A stretch of DNA of 64,000 nucleotides from Aphelenchoides besseyi (GCA_024699855.1 JAMPIQ010000002.1:5642001-5706000); one strand, 5' to 3'. Counted from the first letter of the stretch, positions 48,024 through 62,598 are shown. The notes: a model not told the origin generated them from the sequence alone. Numbers and translations: made by a program.

Positions 48024-49944
48024 ATGTTCAGTTTTGATCTCTTCATTTCCATTTCACTTCTCGTGAAAACAGGTAAATGAATGTGCTTATTTGACGTCGA
48101 AGTTCGTTTAGTTTGGGCTCAAGATTTTCTGCGAATCGAAACAAATTTTGCGGGAATTCATTTTGAAAAGGTATTTAGCAATTCGTTTTTTCTATAGGTT
48201 GTTTGTTTAGTTGACTTTCTTCGACAACACATCGCTATTCGACGACGTAACATACGTCGATAGATTGGTTACCGAAATTGAAACCCGTCAAGTGATTGCC
48301 ACCAATCCGGACCCAACTCTCATGTCGATAACTGAAAGCTCGAGAGTTGTATCGACGGACGATTTCACAGTTGAAGTGCTGTTGATTGCTGACTATTCCA
48401 TGTACGAGAAGTTTCGTGAATTCTATCCCGAACAAGAAGCAGTCGCTTACACCGCTCTACGCAACTATTTAACCCAAATTTACAACCAGGTAGCTTTGTT
48501 ATCATGTAAAAATTATGCTCAAATTCGCAGATTCAATCAATTTATAGTCGCTTTGTATTCTTCGAGCATTCTCGTTTATCCCTTCAACTGGTGGATGTGA
48601 TGCCGATTATTCGCTACGAAGATTGTCCACTTAGTCGTTCTCCCTTGCAATACAATGAAACATTCGATGTTGAAGAAGCGTTCACTTCCAATACGACAAT
48701 GTTAGTATCGAACTTGTATCGCTGTTTAATCAAGTAATTCAGGAAAACAAACCAAGGAATTGAAGCTCTTTCGGCGTTACATGCGATTCACGTTTGGTTG
48801 GATGAAAACTCTAACTTGATTCCGAAACGCGACTATACGATCGTCATAACACGGTAGTGCATTTTGCTTTTAGCATTCAGTTATTATTTAGACGCGATTT
48901 GTTGTCTCAATTAAATGAAAGCTCGACTCAAGGAATGGCGTACGTTCGAGCCATGTGTCGTGGTCCCGATTCAGCGAGTATCGTCGAAGATGTGGGAGGT
49001 TTTGCTACTGCGGCAATAGCTGCACACGAGATGGGTCATAGGTAACAGAAATCAACGATCAAGGGATCGCTTTTTTAGTCTCGGTGCTTTCCATGACGGA
49101 TTAGGGAATAACACCCAATGTTCAGGACGATTCAACTTTCTTATGTCTCCAACAACATCAGGAAATGAACAGAACGATCGTTTCGATAACAGTGTTCGTC
49201 TTAGCAATTGTTCTATTGAACAAATTGAAGAGTTTCTCGGGTCATTTTTGTTACATTTTACCGTAAAAACGCGAACAAATTTCAGATCTGACGACGCAAA
49301 CTGTTTACGAGAACCATTGTTTATTGAACTGAAGCGGGTACCAAAATGGTCATCTCTAGACTTCCGAATGGACAACACCTTCGATCGAACTCAACAATGT
49401 CGTCTCGCTTTTGGTTCTTCTTATGGCGTTTGCACTGTAAAGAATCGAGTTGAATGTCAAATAAAACAATCGATTTAGCAAAAGAATCCAGCTACTCGGA
49501 GAAAAACTGTCGATCCATGTCGGCGGTTGTGGTGTAAAAATCGCGCTGAACATCGTTTTAATTCCTGTGAAACGAAATCCTACTTACCGTTGATGGACGG
49601 CACAGAGTGCGGAAACGGAAAAGTATGTTGCATTTCATTATAGAAGTTTACAGTTCTTAGCGCTGTCTGAGTGGAACATGCCAATTGAATAGAACGAGTG
49701 GGAACAACAAACGTGAGCAGAACGTTTTCTTAGTGCGTCCAAGCAGGTTGTTTACATTTCAGGATGTGAAGATGTCCGGGTCAGTTATTGTCGCAAATTT
49801 GCTTCTGAACAAAATCGACGTCTGTGTGTCGTCAAATATATCCGAGAGATCTGTTGCAAAACCTGCAAGTCAGTCGATATTGCTGATCAGCCAACGGGAA
49901 CTCCGTTTAAGTTAAAATCGAAACACATAAAAAATGACCTATAA
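48024..49944 (+). CDS. secreted ADAM-type metalloprotease with PLAC domain, MIG-17-like
   Basis: Zinc metalloprotease of the reprolysin family. MIG-17 of C. elegans remodels basement membrane during gonad cell migration. Eleven exons: 48024-48072, 48112-48170, 48211-48489, 48531-48700, 48743-48853, 48892-49041, 49079-49240, 49286-49436, 49479-49622, 49661-49712 and 49763-49944; all phases fit; 502 residues. Signal peptide MFSFDLFISISLLVKT, a short prodomain, then the catalytic domain from about residue 85 (FTVEVLLIADYSMYEKF). The zinc site is HEMGHSLGAFHD. The following region is cysteine-rich (VDPCRRLWCKN, LMDGTECGNGKRCLSGTC), as in ADAMTS disintegrin-like parts. The C-terminus is a PLAC domain (CEDVRVSYCRKF, ICCKTC). 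No thrombospondin repeats are present. Length and domain order match MIG-17. The prodomain looks short. Confidence 0.9.
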
Positions 49945-52900
49945 GTTTGATGACTAATCGTTAGTGTTTATAAATAGAAGAAATGATGTAAAAGCTGACA
50001 TTATCGCGTCTTAACGAATAGGCGGAAATAAGCAAACCGCCTACGAGCGGATTTTACACATCGACAACCGAGCGAGATTATCACACTGTTAGTTGGAAGA
50101 CTTGAAAAAAGTTCTGTCAACAAAATTCGCCTTTTGGCCGCAAATTGAATCAACGGAATTTGCGCAATGTGCCCCATTTCTCACACCACAACGTCGATGT
50201 ACATCGCGAATTCTTTGTTTGTTTCTCCCATTCAACAGCTGTGACGCGGATTTTTCGTCCACGGCAGAAGTGGATGATTAAGAAAGTTCGTTTCGTTGGG
50301 ATGGCAATTGATTTCGTTCGTTTGGAACTGTGATCTTGATCAAAAAGTCTTGGATTCGTATTCGAGCTTATTGTTGTGAACCGAGACTATTTGTTTACTG
50401 TATTGCGAATGTCTATTACTGCACTTTGATTAACTCTGTGGCACTAAGATCATTTCGCGTCTACTTCCTCTTATCATTAACCGAAGAAAGTGGACCACTT
50501 AACGAGTGAAGGCCAATTCGACGGCTCGGAATGCCTTCAGTTATTTGGTAATTTAAGACTCAACGTCGCGCTCAAGGAAAGAAAAAAGAGTGAGCTCGCC
50601 ACTAGACACTCTGAATGTGGTCGACGACTGAGAAGTCGAAGCGTAAAGCCCCTCCAAAACGGCGGAAAGAGGAGTTTTTCGCGTGCTGTCGAATTTACGT
50701 TGTCGCGGCTTTTGCGAAGCTCGGACACGTTGGTCGCGGACCGCGAAGCTGCGTAGGGATTTGCCAAAGCGACTGGTTTTGCACATCCCGAACGCGTCTC
50801 GACGGCATTCGATCCGTCGGCGAAACATCTGAATCCTCGAGTTTTCAAAGTGCAAACGTGAGGTTTGTGCCTCCGATTTCATCAGTACGTGTTTTTTGTT
50901 TGCTTCTATTAAACTCCGTTAGCTGTGGTCTATAATACATCAGGACCATCTCTCTGTCATCACGTCGAACTCCCTCTTAACGAACGATCTAATTATTGCG
51001 TAATGTAAAGTACTGACCCAAAACCCTTCAACTGTCTTTTTATCTTCACGTCATTTCCGTCCGTGAGTTTTCCGCCAAAACTCAAATCGAGGATCTCCGT
51101 TGTTAATCCGAGTTCGTGGCAATTTGTCTGATTAGTTTTTATCTGCTACCAATAGGATCCATCAACATCTAATCCACGTTTACTTATGCTTTTACATTAA
51201 TTATACAAAACTAAGCCGTGGTTTCGCATCGAAAATATGGCCACTAGTAAAAGAAAAGCGTTTTATTTCTCTGTAGTTTCATGGGAGTGAATTTGTGTGC
51301 AAGTTTGTTGTTAAGGTCCTGCGTTACATCTGAAAGCTGGTGGTCAAGAGTTTTTATTGACACTAATAGTTGGATTCATGTTTCTATGCGTTAAATCGTT
51401 CATTTGAGTGTTTGAAATGCGCGCTGAAGTTGATGCAACAAAGTGAATTTTCTATTCGAACTTGTCAACGTGCTCGTTTTTGTGTGTCCGCGCCATTCGA
51501 ATTGGCGTTTGACCGTCCCGACTTTTGCGGTCGTTTTGGCTTCGACTTCGCTTTTTCAGCATATCCGGCTTGTAAGCATTGAGTTGTTTTTGCATTTTGA
51601 ATGTTCGCTGCGTCAGAAGATGGTCAATTTGGTCATCGAATTCGTCAACAATCGATTAGACTCGAACTATTCGACGTTCGAGACGGTTTCCGATTGGCCA
51701 AACGACCGGAAATCTCTCGTGTTGGTTGGTTTTCGATGAACTTAATTTCGGAAATCACGGTTGACAGGAAACGTCCAAGACGATAAGAATGTCTGCGATT
51801 AGTTTTCGCCAAATTGAAACCGACGGACGATTACCGGAACGGCAGTTTTCCGACTTCGCATTTTCGGTCATTCAAGTGGTTTGGGCAAAGAAACTGAAGT
51901 AGTCGAATGAGTTCCTTCTGAATTCCGATGTCATACGGTCAACAATCTGGCACTTTATCGCAATCACTGGGTTCTTTGCTCTCTGGATTAGCGAACAGTC
52001 TTTTGTTGTTCTGCAATTTGCGATACGAAAATAGTTTTTGGATCAAAAGGCAAATTTCTTACACGGTGAACTCATAGCCAAGTCGGCGTTTGTACAAAAA
52101 TTTCCGTCTTTTAGGTTTCTATTTCTAACACACGATAATGACGTTAAGTGGTTCGGACGGCGACTCGAAAAGGCATCTCTACGTGGTTGTTCAGTCAGAA
52201 AACAACTGGAAAGTTTAAATGCGACCGTTCGCAGATAATTGAATTTTCGTCGAGTTTGTTTAGAATGAACGTTAGAAGTCGAAAACCATTTTGTCTTGGA
52301 ATGCTCACAAGCGAAGTGATAAGATCGACGATCGCAACCATTCGAATCACACCTTTCGTTCCACACCTTAAGAGTTTCCAAGCAGCGATTACGCGTGATA
52401 AGCCTATGAACGGCACGCTTTTAAGTTAATAACTTTGCGGCATTAGATTGGCAATCTCATCTTTGGGTGATTGTAAACAACGGCGCTTCGATCCGCCTAA
52501 TTTTCTTCTTTTGATTTATGATCGGACACACGTGAATGGTCCCACAATCCCGGAGGATTCTCGCACATCGAACGGGAGTCAAACAGGGCCGAAGAATGAA
52601 CATGTTGTTCGGCTGTTTTCAAATTAAATTGAGCACCAAGAACCGCCAATCGAGATTAACGTGTTTAGTTCACAAAATCGGGAGTAAGTAAACTTTCGCA
52701 AACTCGAATCGCTCTGTTTGTTTGTTGTTTTTATTGCACCTTAGGGTTCTGACATTCGATTCTTTTTCTGATTTCAAAAAAGGTTGCATTACAAACATCG
52801 TGGAAAAAATTGGACCGCATTTCCATTGTAAATTAACACTCACATGAGCACACCGAATGCAATGAGATGGTCCGTTGAATTGATTTCAGATGAATTCGCT

Positions 52901-54274
52901 GTCGTTTGGATTGAATTTCTATTGGTTTTGTTCTTCCATTCGAATCTCATAAAAACCAAGACGAGAGTGTTGTTATCATTTGACGACCTTTACGTTGTGA
53001 AGTCGATTATTCTGCTTGTTCATCATCGAGACATTCGGTTCGAGTTGTTCACAAATTTTCGGGAGATTCGATACTCAGATGGCGTGTTTTCGGAACTAAC
53101 GGCGCTGGGGAGTTGTTAGACGCACGTTGATTCATTGAACGGACTCGTGTGTATTTTCAGTAAGTGAAAAGTCGTTTGGCCATGGAATTCTGGTTGCATG
53201 AACGGCGTTGAATGGAATTGATGTATTAGTAATGCCTGATGATGTGAACAGCAACCAACTATTCACTTTTATTTGCACTCAAATGGTTTGGGACTTCGAC
53301 TTATGAACGAGTCCACCACTCCCCGCGAAATAATCCGCTTGATGGCGCACGTAGCTATTTTAGAACGATGAGTAATAAACTGACAAGCAAAACGACTTTT
53401 TTGACCCTCCAGTTGACCGCGCACGGTTCAATCGGCAGCCAAAACCGTTGACTTCCGTGTAGTTGAATGACCGTGATGTCGTCCTCTCGATTTGGTCGAC
53501 TGTTTACTTTTTCCGGCCAATGAAATTCGCCTTCTTTTATGCTCATTTCGCTGTTTGGATTCGCGTTTGCCTCCGGGAGAGTAAATCGCGGGCGCTTGCA
53601 GCGAAAGAAGGTAATTTTTGCGTTGCGCCGAATTCATTTCGCTTTTTTGGAACTTTGCGACACACGTCCGACTGTTTGAAAACAAATGCGCTCCTTTTTT
53701 GCTTGGGAAAATTTTTTCTTCGCAGTTCTGATTGAGCGTCCCAACTGATTCACAGATCATGCTTATTAGCGACAGTGGCTATCAAAACTAATTGCTTTTA
53801 ACACATTCGCTTATCAATCGGACCCGTTTTTGTTTACGATCTTCCGAGTAGTTGAGTTCCCCCGTGAATTATTTGCTTTCGAACATAGCCCTTAGATCAT
53901 AGCACATGCCCATCGAGTTGTTTTTAAATGACCTTTTGATTCCCTTATTCGCGATTGATTCGAAAACATCGACGAATGATGTGAGTGATGAACTGCGACG
54001 TTTCGTTTGGCGCGGAAGTTTTGCGGAATCGAACAACAACAAGAGTTTTTAGGTTTCCTCTCGAGGCGTTTTGCGGTGTAACGGCAATTTGGTGGGCCAA
54101 AGCGCCCAATTCGCCATTGGCCTTCTTGTTCTGACTGGATGCGCATTAAATCGCTCGACACTTTCCAGATTCATGATTTTAACTACGACAAACTAAGAAC
54201 ATCAAAGTTATTACGAAAAGTCGGATCTGTGAACCGAACAAGAAGGCCCTCGTGCCTTGGGCCCTGTGTCCACA
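49945..54274. other. 4.3-kb stretch without a supported gene
   Basis: No ORF here shows a domain or a supported splice structure. A GC-richer patch at 50.5-50.9 kb has overlapping ORFs on both strands. The last kilobase may hold the promoter or alternative first exons of the phospholipase gene. Confidence 0.4.
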
Positions 54275-57200
54275 ATGGCCAAGGAATATCAGTTCAGTTG
54301 GCGGTCGAAAGTACCCGATCAGTTAGCTCAAGGCGATGTGTTCGATCGTTATGACGATGTACGTTTGACTCTTTTCATGCGATACAAGATGATTTAGGAG
54401 ACGGGCATTCTCGATATGAGTTGTCCAGTGCGATTCGAAGAAATGGGTTTTTATATTGTTTGGGAACCAAAAGGAAGAGAAGCGGGAGTTTTGGATTTAG
54501 TTGCGGTAAGTGATTGATAGAAACTATGCGTTTATATTTGCTACATCGTTGAAGGTTTGGGAAGCAAGACCCTGCGGAACAATCAAAGATCTTCGAGTTA
54601 TATACGAAATCGAACAACGTGGAATCAAGGAATCAATCGAGGAGCGAACAATTTGGATCACTTATGGACAGGATTTGGTGAACGTTAGCAGTCTATTTTT
54701 GGTCGCTAGTTCTGCACAAATAGCGCGTGAATGGAGACAGCTGATTAATGAGTACATTCGCAGCTACAAGTTTCGTCATACATCACCGATGGTCACCTTG
54801 CAAAAACAGTTGGTTTGAAGTTCAAAGACGTTTAGATGAACTCACTTTAGTTGGCGATTTCTGACCTTATCGACTAATGAACGAAACAAAATCCCGTTGC
54901 GTAATATCATTCGAACATTTGCAAGTGGAAAATCAGAGCGAATGATTCACAAATGTTTGACGGATTTGGGACTCGCTGGCGATAAGGTAAATCCAACGAA
55001 AGTTGATAGTCGGTTTTCAATGTTGTGACACTTAAACACTTGTAATTTCGTCGTTAACACAGTTGTTTGTGTTGTGATTGTGGTTGTGTTTAGTTTTTGG
55101 TTACTCGACGTGTGATGCGAAGTCGTTTGTCGCGTAGTGTTCGTGCATTGTATACATGTGGAACGGCGAGAAAGCACAAGAAAAAAGTGAGTTCAGATAT
55201 GATGTTAAGCTATTGATTGTGCTGTGAATGTCACTTTGAATGGCATCTTTATCTGAACTAATGTTTTACAATTGTAGGAACGAGAAGAATTGGACGTTCA
55301 TTTGTTCACGTTCGAAAAGTTTCTTCGTTTGTATCACAAAATTTGTCCGCGCACTGATGTTCAAGAGCTTTTTGTAAAACTGTAGGTTTTGAAGCCGATT
55401 GACTAAACGTTCGATTGCTCTTCAGCTCCGGTCAAAAGGAGTATTTGACCCGCGAAAAGCTGATTAATTTCCTTAATGAAGAACAACGAGATCCTCGTCT
55501 AAACGAGATTCTGTTTCCGTTTTTCGATAACGATCGAGTTCAGCAATTGCTTGCGAAACATGAAACTGATGATGGTTACGTGAATCAAGGAAAGATGTCA
55601 GGTATGAAGTCCGTTCATAATGTTTTTTATCCGATTTGTAGGCGACGGTTTTCTACGATTTCTGATGAGTGACGACAACTCTCCAGTTTTCCTTGATCGA
55701 ACCGAAATGTATCAAGATATGGATCAGCCATTGTGTCACTACTACATCAACAGTTCTCACAATACCTATCTGACATCTCGTCAATATGGTGGAAAAAGTT
55801 CAACGGAAATCTATCGTCAAGTTTTATTGAGCGGTTGCAGGTAACAGACTCGAAACTGTGTGGAAATACATTCTCTTTTTAGATGTATAGAATTGGGTGA
55901 GTTACCGAGAACCACTATAAACTCATTGCAACTTTACCCGCAACTTAATTATTGTTTCAGATTGTTGGGATGGTGCAGTAGGCGAATCAAAAGATCAACC
56001 GATTATCACTCACGGAAAAGCGCTTTGTAGTGATGTTCCATTTAAAGTAGGTTCTATAGATCAAAAAAAGTAAGTAGTGAATGCGTGGATTTCAGGAGGT
56101 TTTGTATCAGATCCGAGACACTGCTTTCATGCGCTCCGATTTCCCGGTTATTTTGTCTTTCGAAAATCACTGTTCAAAGTCGAATCAATTGAAAATGGCG
56201 AGATATTGCGTGGAAGTTTTTGGAGACATGCTTCTCGGGAAACCATTAGACGATTACCCGGTTTGTTGCTTCCGACATTATTTCCATTACTTGCTACTAG
56301 TTTAGTTGGAGCCGGGAGTTCCGTTGCCATCACCGAATCGTTTGAAGAGAAAAATTCTGATCAAAAACAAACGATTAAAACCGGAAGTTGAAAAACATCA
56401 AATGGAGCAGTTTTTGCGAGAAGGAAAATTGGACGAAGAAGACGAAATGGGTGAGACTCCAGATGTGATCGGTGAAGATACCGCATCACCGCGTAAGTTC
56501 GAATGTTTTTGAATTCTTTTGCGCTGCACTTTTGCTTGACGATCCAGTGCTTAGAAGAAACAAACGATTGCTGTTTTCCCTCTGCGATTGACTTGAATTT
56601 TTGCGTTGCAATTGCTTCTGCAACACACAAACTTTTGCTTTTGACGACCAAATTTGGGTTTGGTGCTCACAATTGCACTTGACGAAATTCGCTTAACAAC
56701 TGGGCTTTTGGTTCTCTTTTCTATTTTCTTTTTTCGGATGTTTTTTGGGTGATGGACTAAAAGGTGAAAGGTTAATTGAAATGCGTTTCCTGTTTCTATT
56801 TTCATTCTCCATCGCTTCAATGACCACAGAAAATGCAGACCACGACTACTGCTACATGACCGATGATGACGATATTCCATCGAACTCGTCGCCTGCGAAT
56901 CGCTCAACTGTCGCTACACCTCAACCCCACGAGATTTCGCCTTTAGCGGCCATTCAAGCTTATGGCCGTTTAACTCCAAGTTCCTCACGTTCCTTCGCTT
57001 CGATAAGCGGACCGTCCGGATTGATTTCTTCGCGTCAGAATTCGCCACGAAACTCCATTGACTCCCGATCACTTCTTTTGGCGGCATTCGGCGGTGATGT
57101 TCGGCGGTTACGTGGAAGTCAAAAATCGACTGTTACTTCGGTTGATTCGTCCTCTGGAATCGAACGTTTCGATCGATCTTCCAGTCGTTCAATGGGCGGA

Positions 57201-60200
57201 TCGACTCGAAGTCCACGTTTTCCGTTTCGTTCATCAGTCAAATCGTCGACCAATTCGCCACCGGCGGGAAGTCGAGGTTCCGGCTCTGGACCAACTCCGT
57301 CAACACCAACAGGTGCGCAACGTTCTCCAACAACAACACATTACTTAATGATGTTTCTAAGCGTTTGCAGCTTTCGATTGTTCAGTTGAACGTTGAAAAC
57401 TGTGAACGCCAATTTTTCTTTGAGGTGCTTTCTAGTTCGTATGGTTCGCTTCACTAGTTATGTTCGGTGCCTTTTAATTCTTTCTGTTCACGACTTCTTT
57501 TCGCACGATTTTGATTTCAACGTGTCTATCGATTTTATTTTCTGTGCTTTGATTGCTGTTGTTCTTAGTGCACCTTCGGCGTTTGCCATCAATTCGCACA
57601 CGTCTGTCAACTAGTCGTTTTAGCCGGCGATCAACGTGCACATCCCGAAGCCGAAGGTGACGTTCCAGTTGCTCCGGTTGCCGTTGTCGTTCAAACCGAA
57701 CTACCGAATCCACCGATCACTCATCAAAACTCAACTTCCGGTTTGTTTTCTTTGTTTCCATTAATTTTGCCGCATCTGCGGTCCAAACTCTTTGGTTTCC
57801 GAAATGTTGAAGCACAAAACTTTCCGTTAAGATCACAACACTTGGGCACAATTTTTCTGATCGGTAAAAAATGAATGTTCCCGATTTTTAAACGGTTTGA
57901 ACTATAAAACTTCTTCAATGTAAAGCCCCTTTCTTCCATACGGTGAACGTGATTGATCGATCGACAAAAACACGTTGCAGCGGATAACCAGTCAATTTTA
58001 GGTGATATGAAACCACTCGACGAAGCACATCCCGAAATGAAACAAACCAACTTCATGAGTAAACTGAAACCGTTGGGTTTCTCCAAAAAACCACAGGTCA
58101 GTTTCTTTTAACCGGATTGTCGTTTGAATGCGAAATGAAAAGAATGCGGTTATAATCGACAGCTAAAAGCGCAGTAGTTGGGAGCAACAAGAGGGTCCAT
58201 TAGCTTTTGCATCGTCCTAACCCATTGGCTGCTTTTTGGTTATTGCAATTAACCCCGAAGCTATGAATCGAATGATTGCTACCTCCCCGGCTAACCGAAT
58301 CCTCTGAATGCGCGTTCGTGATGCACATTTGCACTTCTTCCCACTATTTTTAATTTTCTTGAGTTTATTTGTCCAACTCTTCGATTTGATTTCCTACTTT
58401 CGAAAGAAACCGAAACTTTTCAAGTCCACGTTTATATGATTGCTGTTCACTAAACAGTCTTGTTAGTTTTTGTTCAAGAAGAGAAATCTATTTGTTATCG
58501 AAATCAACGGGGAGATCATTTTTTCAGTTTCACATATTCATTTCTTAACCCAAAGTTTAAAGCAGCAAACCGGTCTTTCGACTCTGTCGCCCAACAACTG
58601 GGAACAACAGATGTGTGTGGACAGTGGCGTTCAATCGACGCATTTGGCTAACAAAGTGGGCAATTTGCTCAGTTTGGGTCGAAACGACAAACGCAGCTTC
58701 CGACGTCCATCAAACGAACCAGCTGATCATTCCATCACAGCTGCATTGTTGGATGCAGTGCCAGTAAAACGTCAAGGGTCACATCGATCATCGAAATCTA
58801 AAAAGGCATCTTTTTTCGATTCAATTACTCGGTTTTATTATTTTGGGCTTTGGTTACGTGGTTTTCGATTTGCAGTGTATTTTAGTTTTTGAAAGTGTGC
58901 AGTCATTTGTTCTTATTTGAAGGAATCGGCTAGAAATCGTTTACCTTTGGGCTTTATGTTTATTTTCCATACTTTTATTTGTCTGCAATCGTAATTGGTT
59001 TGCACATTCACAGGCTTTAACACACCATCAGACGACGATTAGATCGATAAGAGAACTGCTTGCTGTGCTTTTTGAATAGAGCGATTCAAGGGCTAAGTGA
59101 TTGTGAAATACTGGATATGTTAACGTTTAATTACCGGTTGGAGTTTGTTGTCTGTTAATCCTACCATTACATTCTTTTGTTTTGTTCTTGAAAAAACCTT
59201 TAATCTTTCAGCCGATCTTGACCAAGGAAGAAGAGGAACGTATCTTTGCCGAATACAACTACACCGGTGCTACAACCAATATTCATCCGTTGCTATCAGC
59301 GTTAGTCAATTATACGTGTGAGTCGAGAGTCATAGGACTATCGAATTTCTGTTCATTTAAGGTCCTGTGAAATTTTCCGGTTTCGATGTTGCCGAAAGTG
59401 AGTGATTGAATATCAACCAGAGACATTATTGTATTCAGGTAACAATCTCCACTTTCACATGTCGTCGTTCTCCGAAAGCACGGGACTTGGCTATCTAAAA
59501 CAATGTGCTCCAGAATTCGTGAATTACAACAAACGTCAACTGAGTCGTATTTATCCAAAAGGTGCACGGGTAATTCAACTCATAATCAAATTCGATTTAA
59601 TCTACGCATTCAGGTCGATTCATCCAACTTTTTGCCACAAATCTTTTGGAATGCGGGGTGTCAGATGGTAACACAAAACTTTCAAGTATGGGCAGTTTTT
59701 CGATCAATCACTTTCATAACACAAATTTCAGACACCCGATGTTTGCATGCAACTAAATCAAGGAAAATTCGATTACAACGGACAATGTGTAAGTCGTCGA
59801 TTATCATCAATAATCAAAGAAATTTTTTAGGGTTATTTGTTAAAACCGGACTTTATGCGAAGACCGGATCGTTCCTTTGATCCGTTTTCCGAGTCTCCAG
59901 TCGATGGAGTGATTGCAGCACATTGTTCAGTACGCGTGATTTCCGGACAGTTTTTATGCGAAAGAAAAGTTGGAACTTATGTCGAAGTGGAAATGTATGG
60001 TTTGCCAACGGATACGATTCGCAAAGAACATCGAACCAAAACAGTAGCAGCTAATGGTTTGAATCCCGTGTATAACGAAGATCCGTTTGTGTTCCGTAAA
60101 GTGGTGCTGCCCGAACTTGCGGTTTTACGTTTTGCTGTTTATGATGAAAGTGGAAAACAGTTGGGTCAAAGAATTCTGCCTTTAGATGGACTACAATCAG

Positions 60201-62145
60201 GTAGACGGTTGTTTGTATATTGAATTAATAATTTTAAAGGTTATCGTCACATTTCGTTGCGAACTGAATCAAATATGCCATTGACCTTGTCCACGTTGTT
60301 TGTTCAACTCGTTTTGAAAACATACGTACCGGATGAATTAAGTGGGCTTGTCGATGCTTTGGCTGATCCTCGTGCTTATTTGTCTGCTCGGGTGAATAGT
60401 TAATTTAGGGCGAATGATAATTTTCGCTTTTCAGGATAAACGACAGGAAGCTTTACACAACATGGGTGTCGACGATACGGACATCGTCGAAGTTGTTCCA
60501 GCCACCGGTCCAAATGCAAACGGCAAAACGAGAGCGGAGCCAGCAAAACGTCCCGATTTGAAGAACAAACTCAATGGAGCACTACATAGTTCGCCAAGTA
60601 ATGAGTATGTTACCATTAGTGTTTTTGTTTCTTTATATTATCTTTCAGATTAAGGGTATCAAGCATTTCATCTCCGAATCTTGCAAATCAAGTCGGATTG
60701 AATCAATCTCAAGCAAAAACAACGACAGAACCTGATGCCGATAACAAGTACAAGGTAAGTGATTGTTTGTTGTATTTCTCTGCTTTTCTACTCGTTTGCT
60801 GTTGCTCTTTGAATTGTTTAATTGAATTAAAAAACAGAATCGCGCACTAGCAGCAATTCGAGCAACTTTCCGTCAATCACGAGCTGAAGATACTCCACCG
60901 GCTTTTCTCGCTTCTTACGCTTATTACTCGTCATCTGCTCATGCTCATCTACAAGTACCAAGTCGAACGGCACGAATCCAATCGGCGACACGTCGATTTT
61001 CACGAGCTTGTAGTCTGTTCCGAAACGCCGAGGTTTGGACGGTGAAGGCCGTATAGTCATCGGGCTCATTCCGATTGGTGTGTTCATTCCGGATGTGAAT
61101 TTCACCTTAATGCTCTATAAGCCTTACCTGTTTTTCTCCGTGAATTTTGCTTGTCCATTTTAAAATGTCTCGATTCATCGTCATTACTCGTGATTCTTTC
61201 AGTCAGATCCAATCAACATCAACGATCTTCGAAAGGACAAGGCCTTTCAAAAACTGGCAAAGAAATTGCACAAAGAAAATGAGGAGCTGAGAAAAAGGCA
61301 TCAGAAGGCGCGTGACAGTATTCAGAAATTGCAACAAACTACTGTTGACAAGATGATTTGTGATACTCAGCGCATTTCGAAGAAACGACAGAATAGTACA
61401 ACAAATTCAAGTCGGCATTCTTCGATCTCGGCCAAAGGTTCGGATCCACTTCAGAATACACCGTTGCAAAACGATCAAAAGGTAAGACAGTGTAATGACT
61501 TCTATTTGACATCAATTGCAGATGCGTTCGTTGGTGTCCAATCAAACGGATGAATGGTCGAGTTTGTTGAAAAAGCAATCGATTGAAGAGTTCGAAATGC
61601 GCAAGGCCCATATTCGAGAGGAGTACGATGTGCTTAAGTAACAGGAGTCATAAAGAACGCATTGAATATCAAGTTTTGTTTAGAAAACTGTTGGTTGATG
61701 TTCAAAAACAGCAGATGACTGCACTTCGCATTAAATTCGAAGTTGAAACCAAAGAGTTGAAACAAAATCAAACGAAGAAATCGATGGACGATTCTCGAGC
61801 TTTACAACAGGTAATCAATAGAAACAATGGTGTTAGCGTTTGCTTGTTTTCAGGACAAAAACATCAAAACTAAAGCGGAACGTGATCGTCGAATCAAAGA
61901 ACTGAACGAAAAGAACGTAAAAGTGTTCGTGGAAGAACGAAAACGTTTGGGAATGAAACGTCGACGACACGAAGAAAAATTGGAACAAAAACACACGGAG
62001 CAAATTGAAGCACTGGAGAAAGAAGTTTCGAAGGTTTTAATCGTCTGATTAACAGTAATATATGACTGGATTTAAGATCTTGGAATTGGAAGAAATGAAC
62101 CACCAAGAGTCGGTACTTGCGACACGACTCGAAGCCGTGGTTTGA
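54275..62145 (+). CDS. phospholipase C beta (EGL-8 type)
   Basis: Gq-activated enzyme that cleaves PIP2 to IP3 and diacylglycerol at the plasma membrane. Start chosen at [16 protein letters not shown]. The PH domain follows. EF-hand region: [20 protein letters not shown] to [15 protein letters not shown] domain (55.6-56.3 kb): [37 protein letters not shown] and LSFENHCSK, with both catalytic histidines. A long acidic and Ser-rich X-Y linker (56.3-59.2 kb) precedes the Y domain ([39 protein letters not shown]) and C2 domain ([31 protein letters not shown]). The tail (61.2-62.1 kb) is the long basic coiled-coil CTD that marks the beta class. Oddities: a 14-nt microexon (55882-55895) and a 31-codon basic exon (55094-55186) between PH and EF regions. 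Linker exon borders are less certain than the domains. Confidence 0.93.
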
Positions 62146-62598
62146 TTCCACATCATTGAACTGACTGCTTACGAAATTGATCTTTGCAATACGGGAATCC
62201 ACACATTTAAAAGCCAGAAACAGATTATTTCATCCTAAAAACAACTCCAGTAGACTTATTTTTTCGAATGACTTTGATGGCATTCCAATATTCCTAAACG
62301 AGCTCAGTTATTTTTATATCAATTGTTTTTCATTCGGTGCCATTTCCCTCCACTTCCATAGATCCAGTCGACCATCAAAATTTTATGACTTAACTCTCTA
62401 TGCGGGATTATTCGATCATTCGCCGGACATTCGACCTCCTTGAAATTTCAGTCCATCAAAAGACAAACAGATATAATGGAATTTTAAATCTCAACTCTTA
62501 TCCTCAACAACACAAAGATATAGGAAATCCTTCAGTCGTGGTAACCTAGTGATTGTTTTAGCTTCTCCCTAGAATTATATTGTTTGCCGGGTGTGACA

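Noticed and set aside
50490..50935. overlapping ORFs on both strands in a GC-richer patch
   Set aside because: Frames are open on several strands at once, with no motif or splice support, which points to composition rather than coding.
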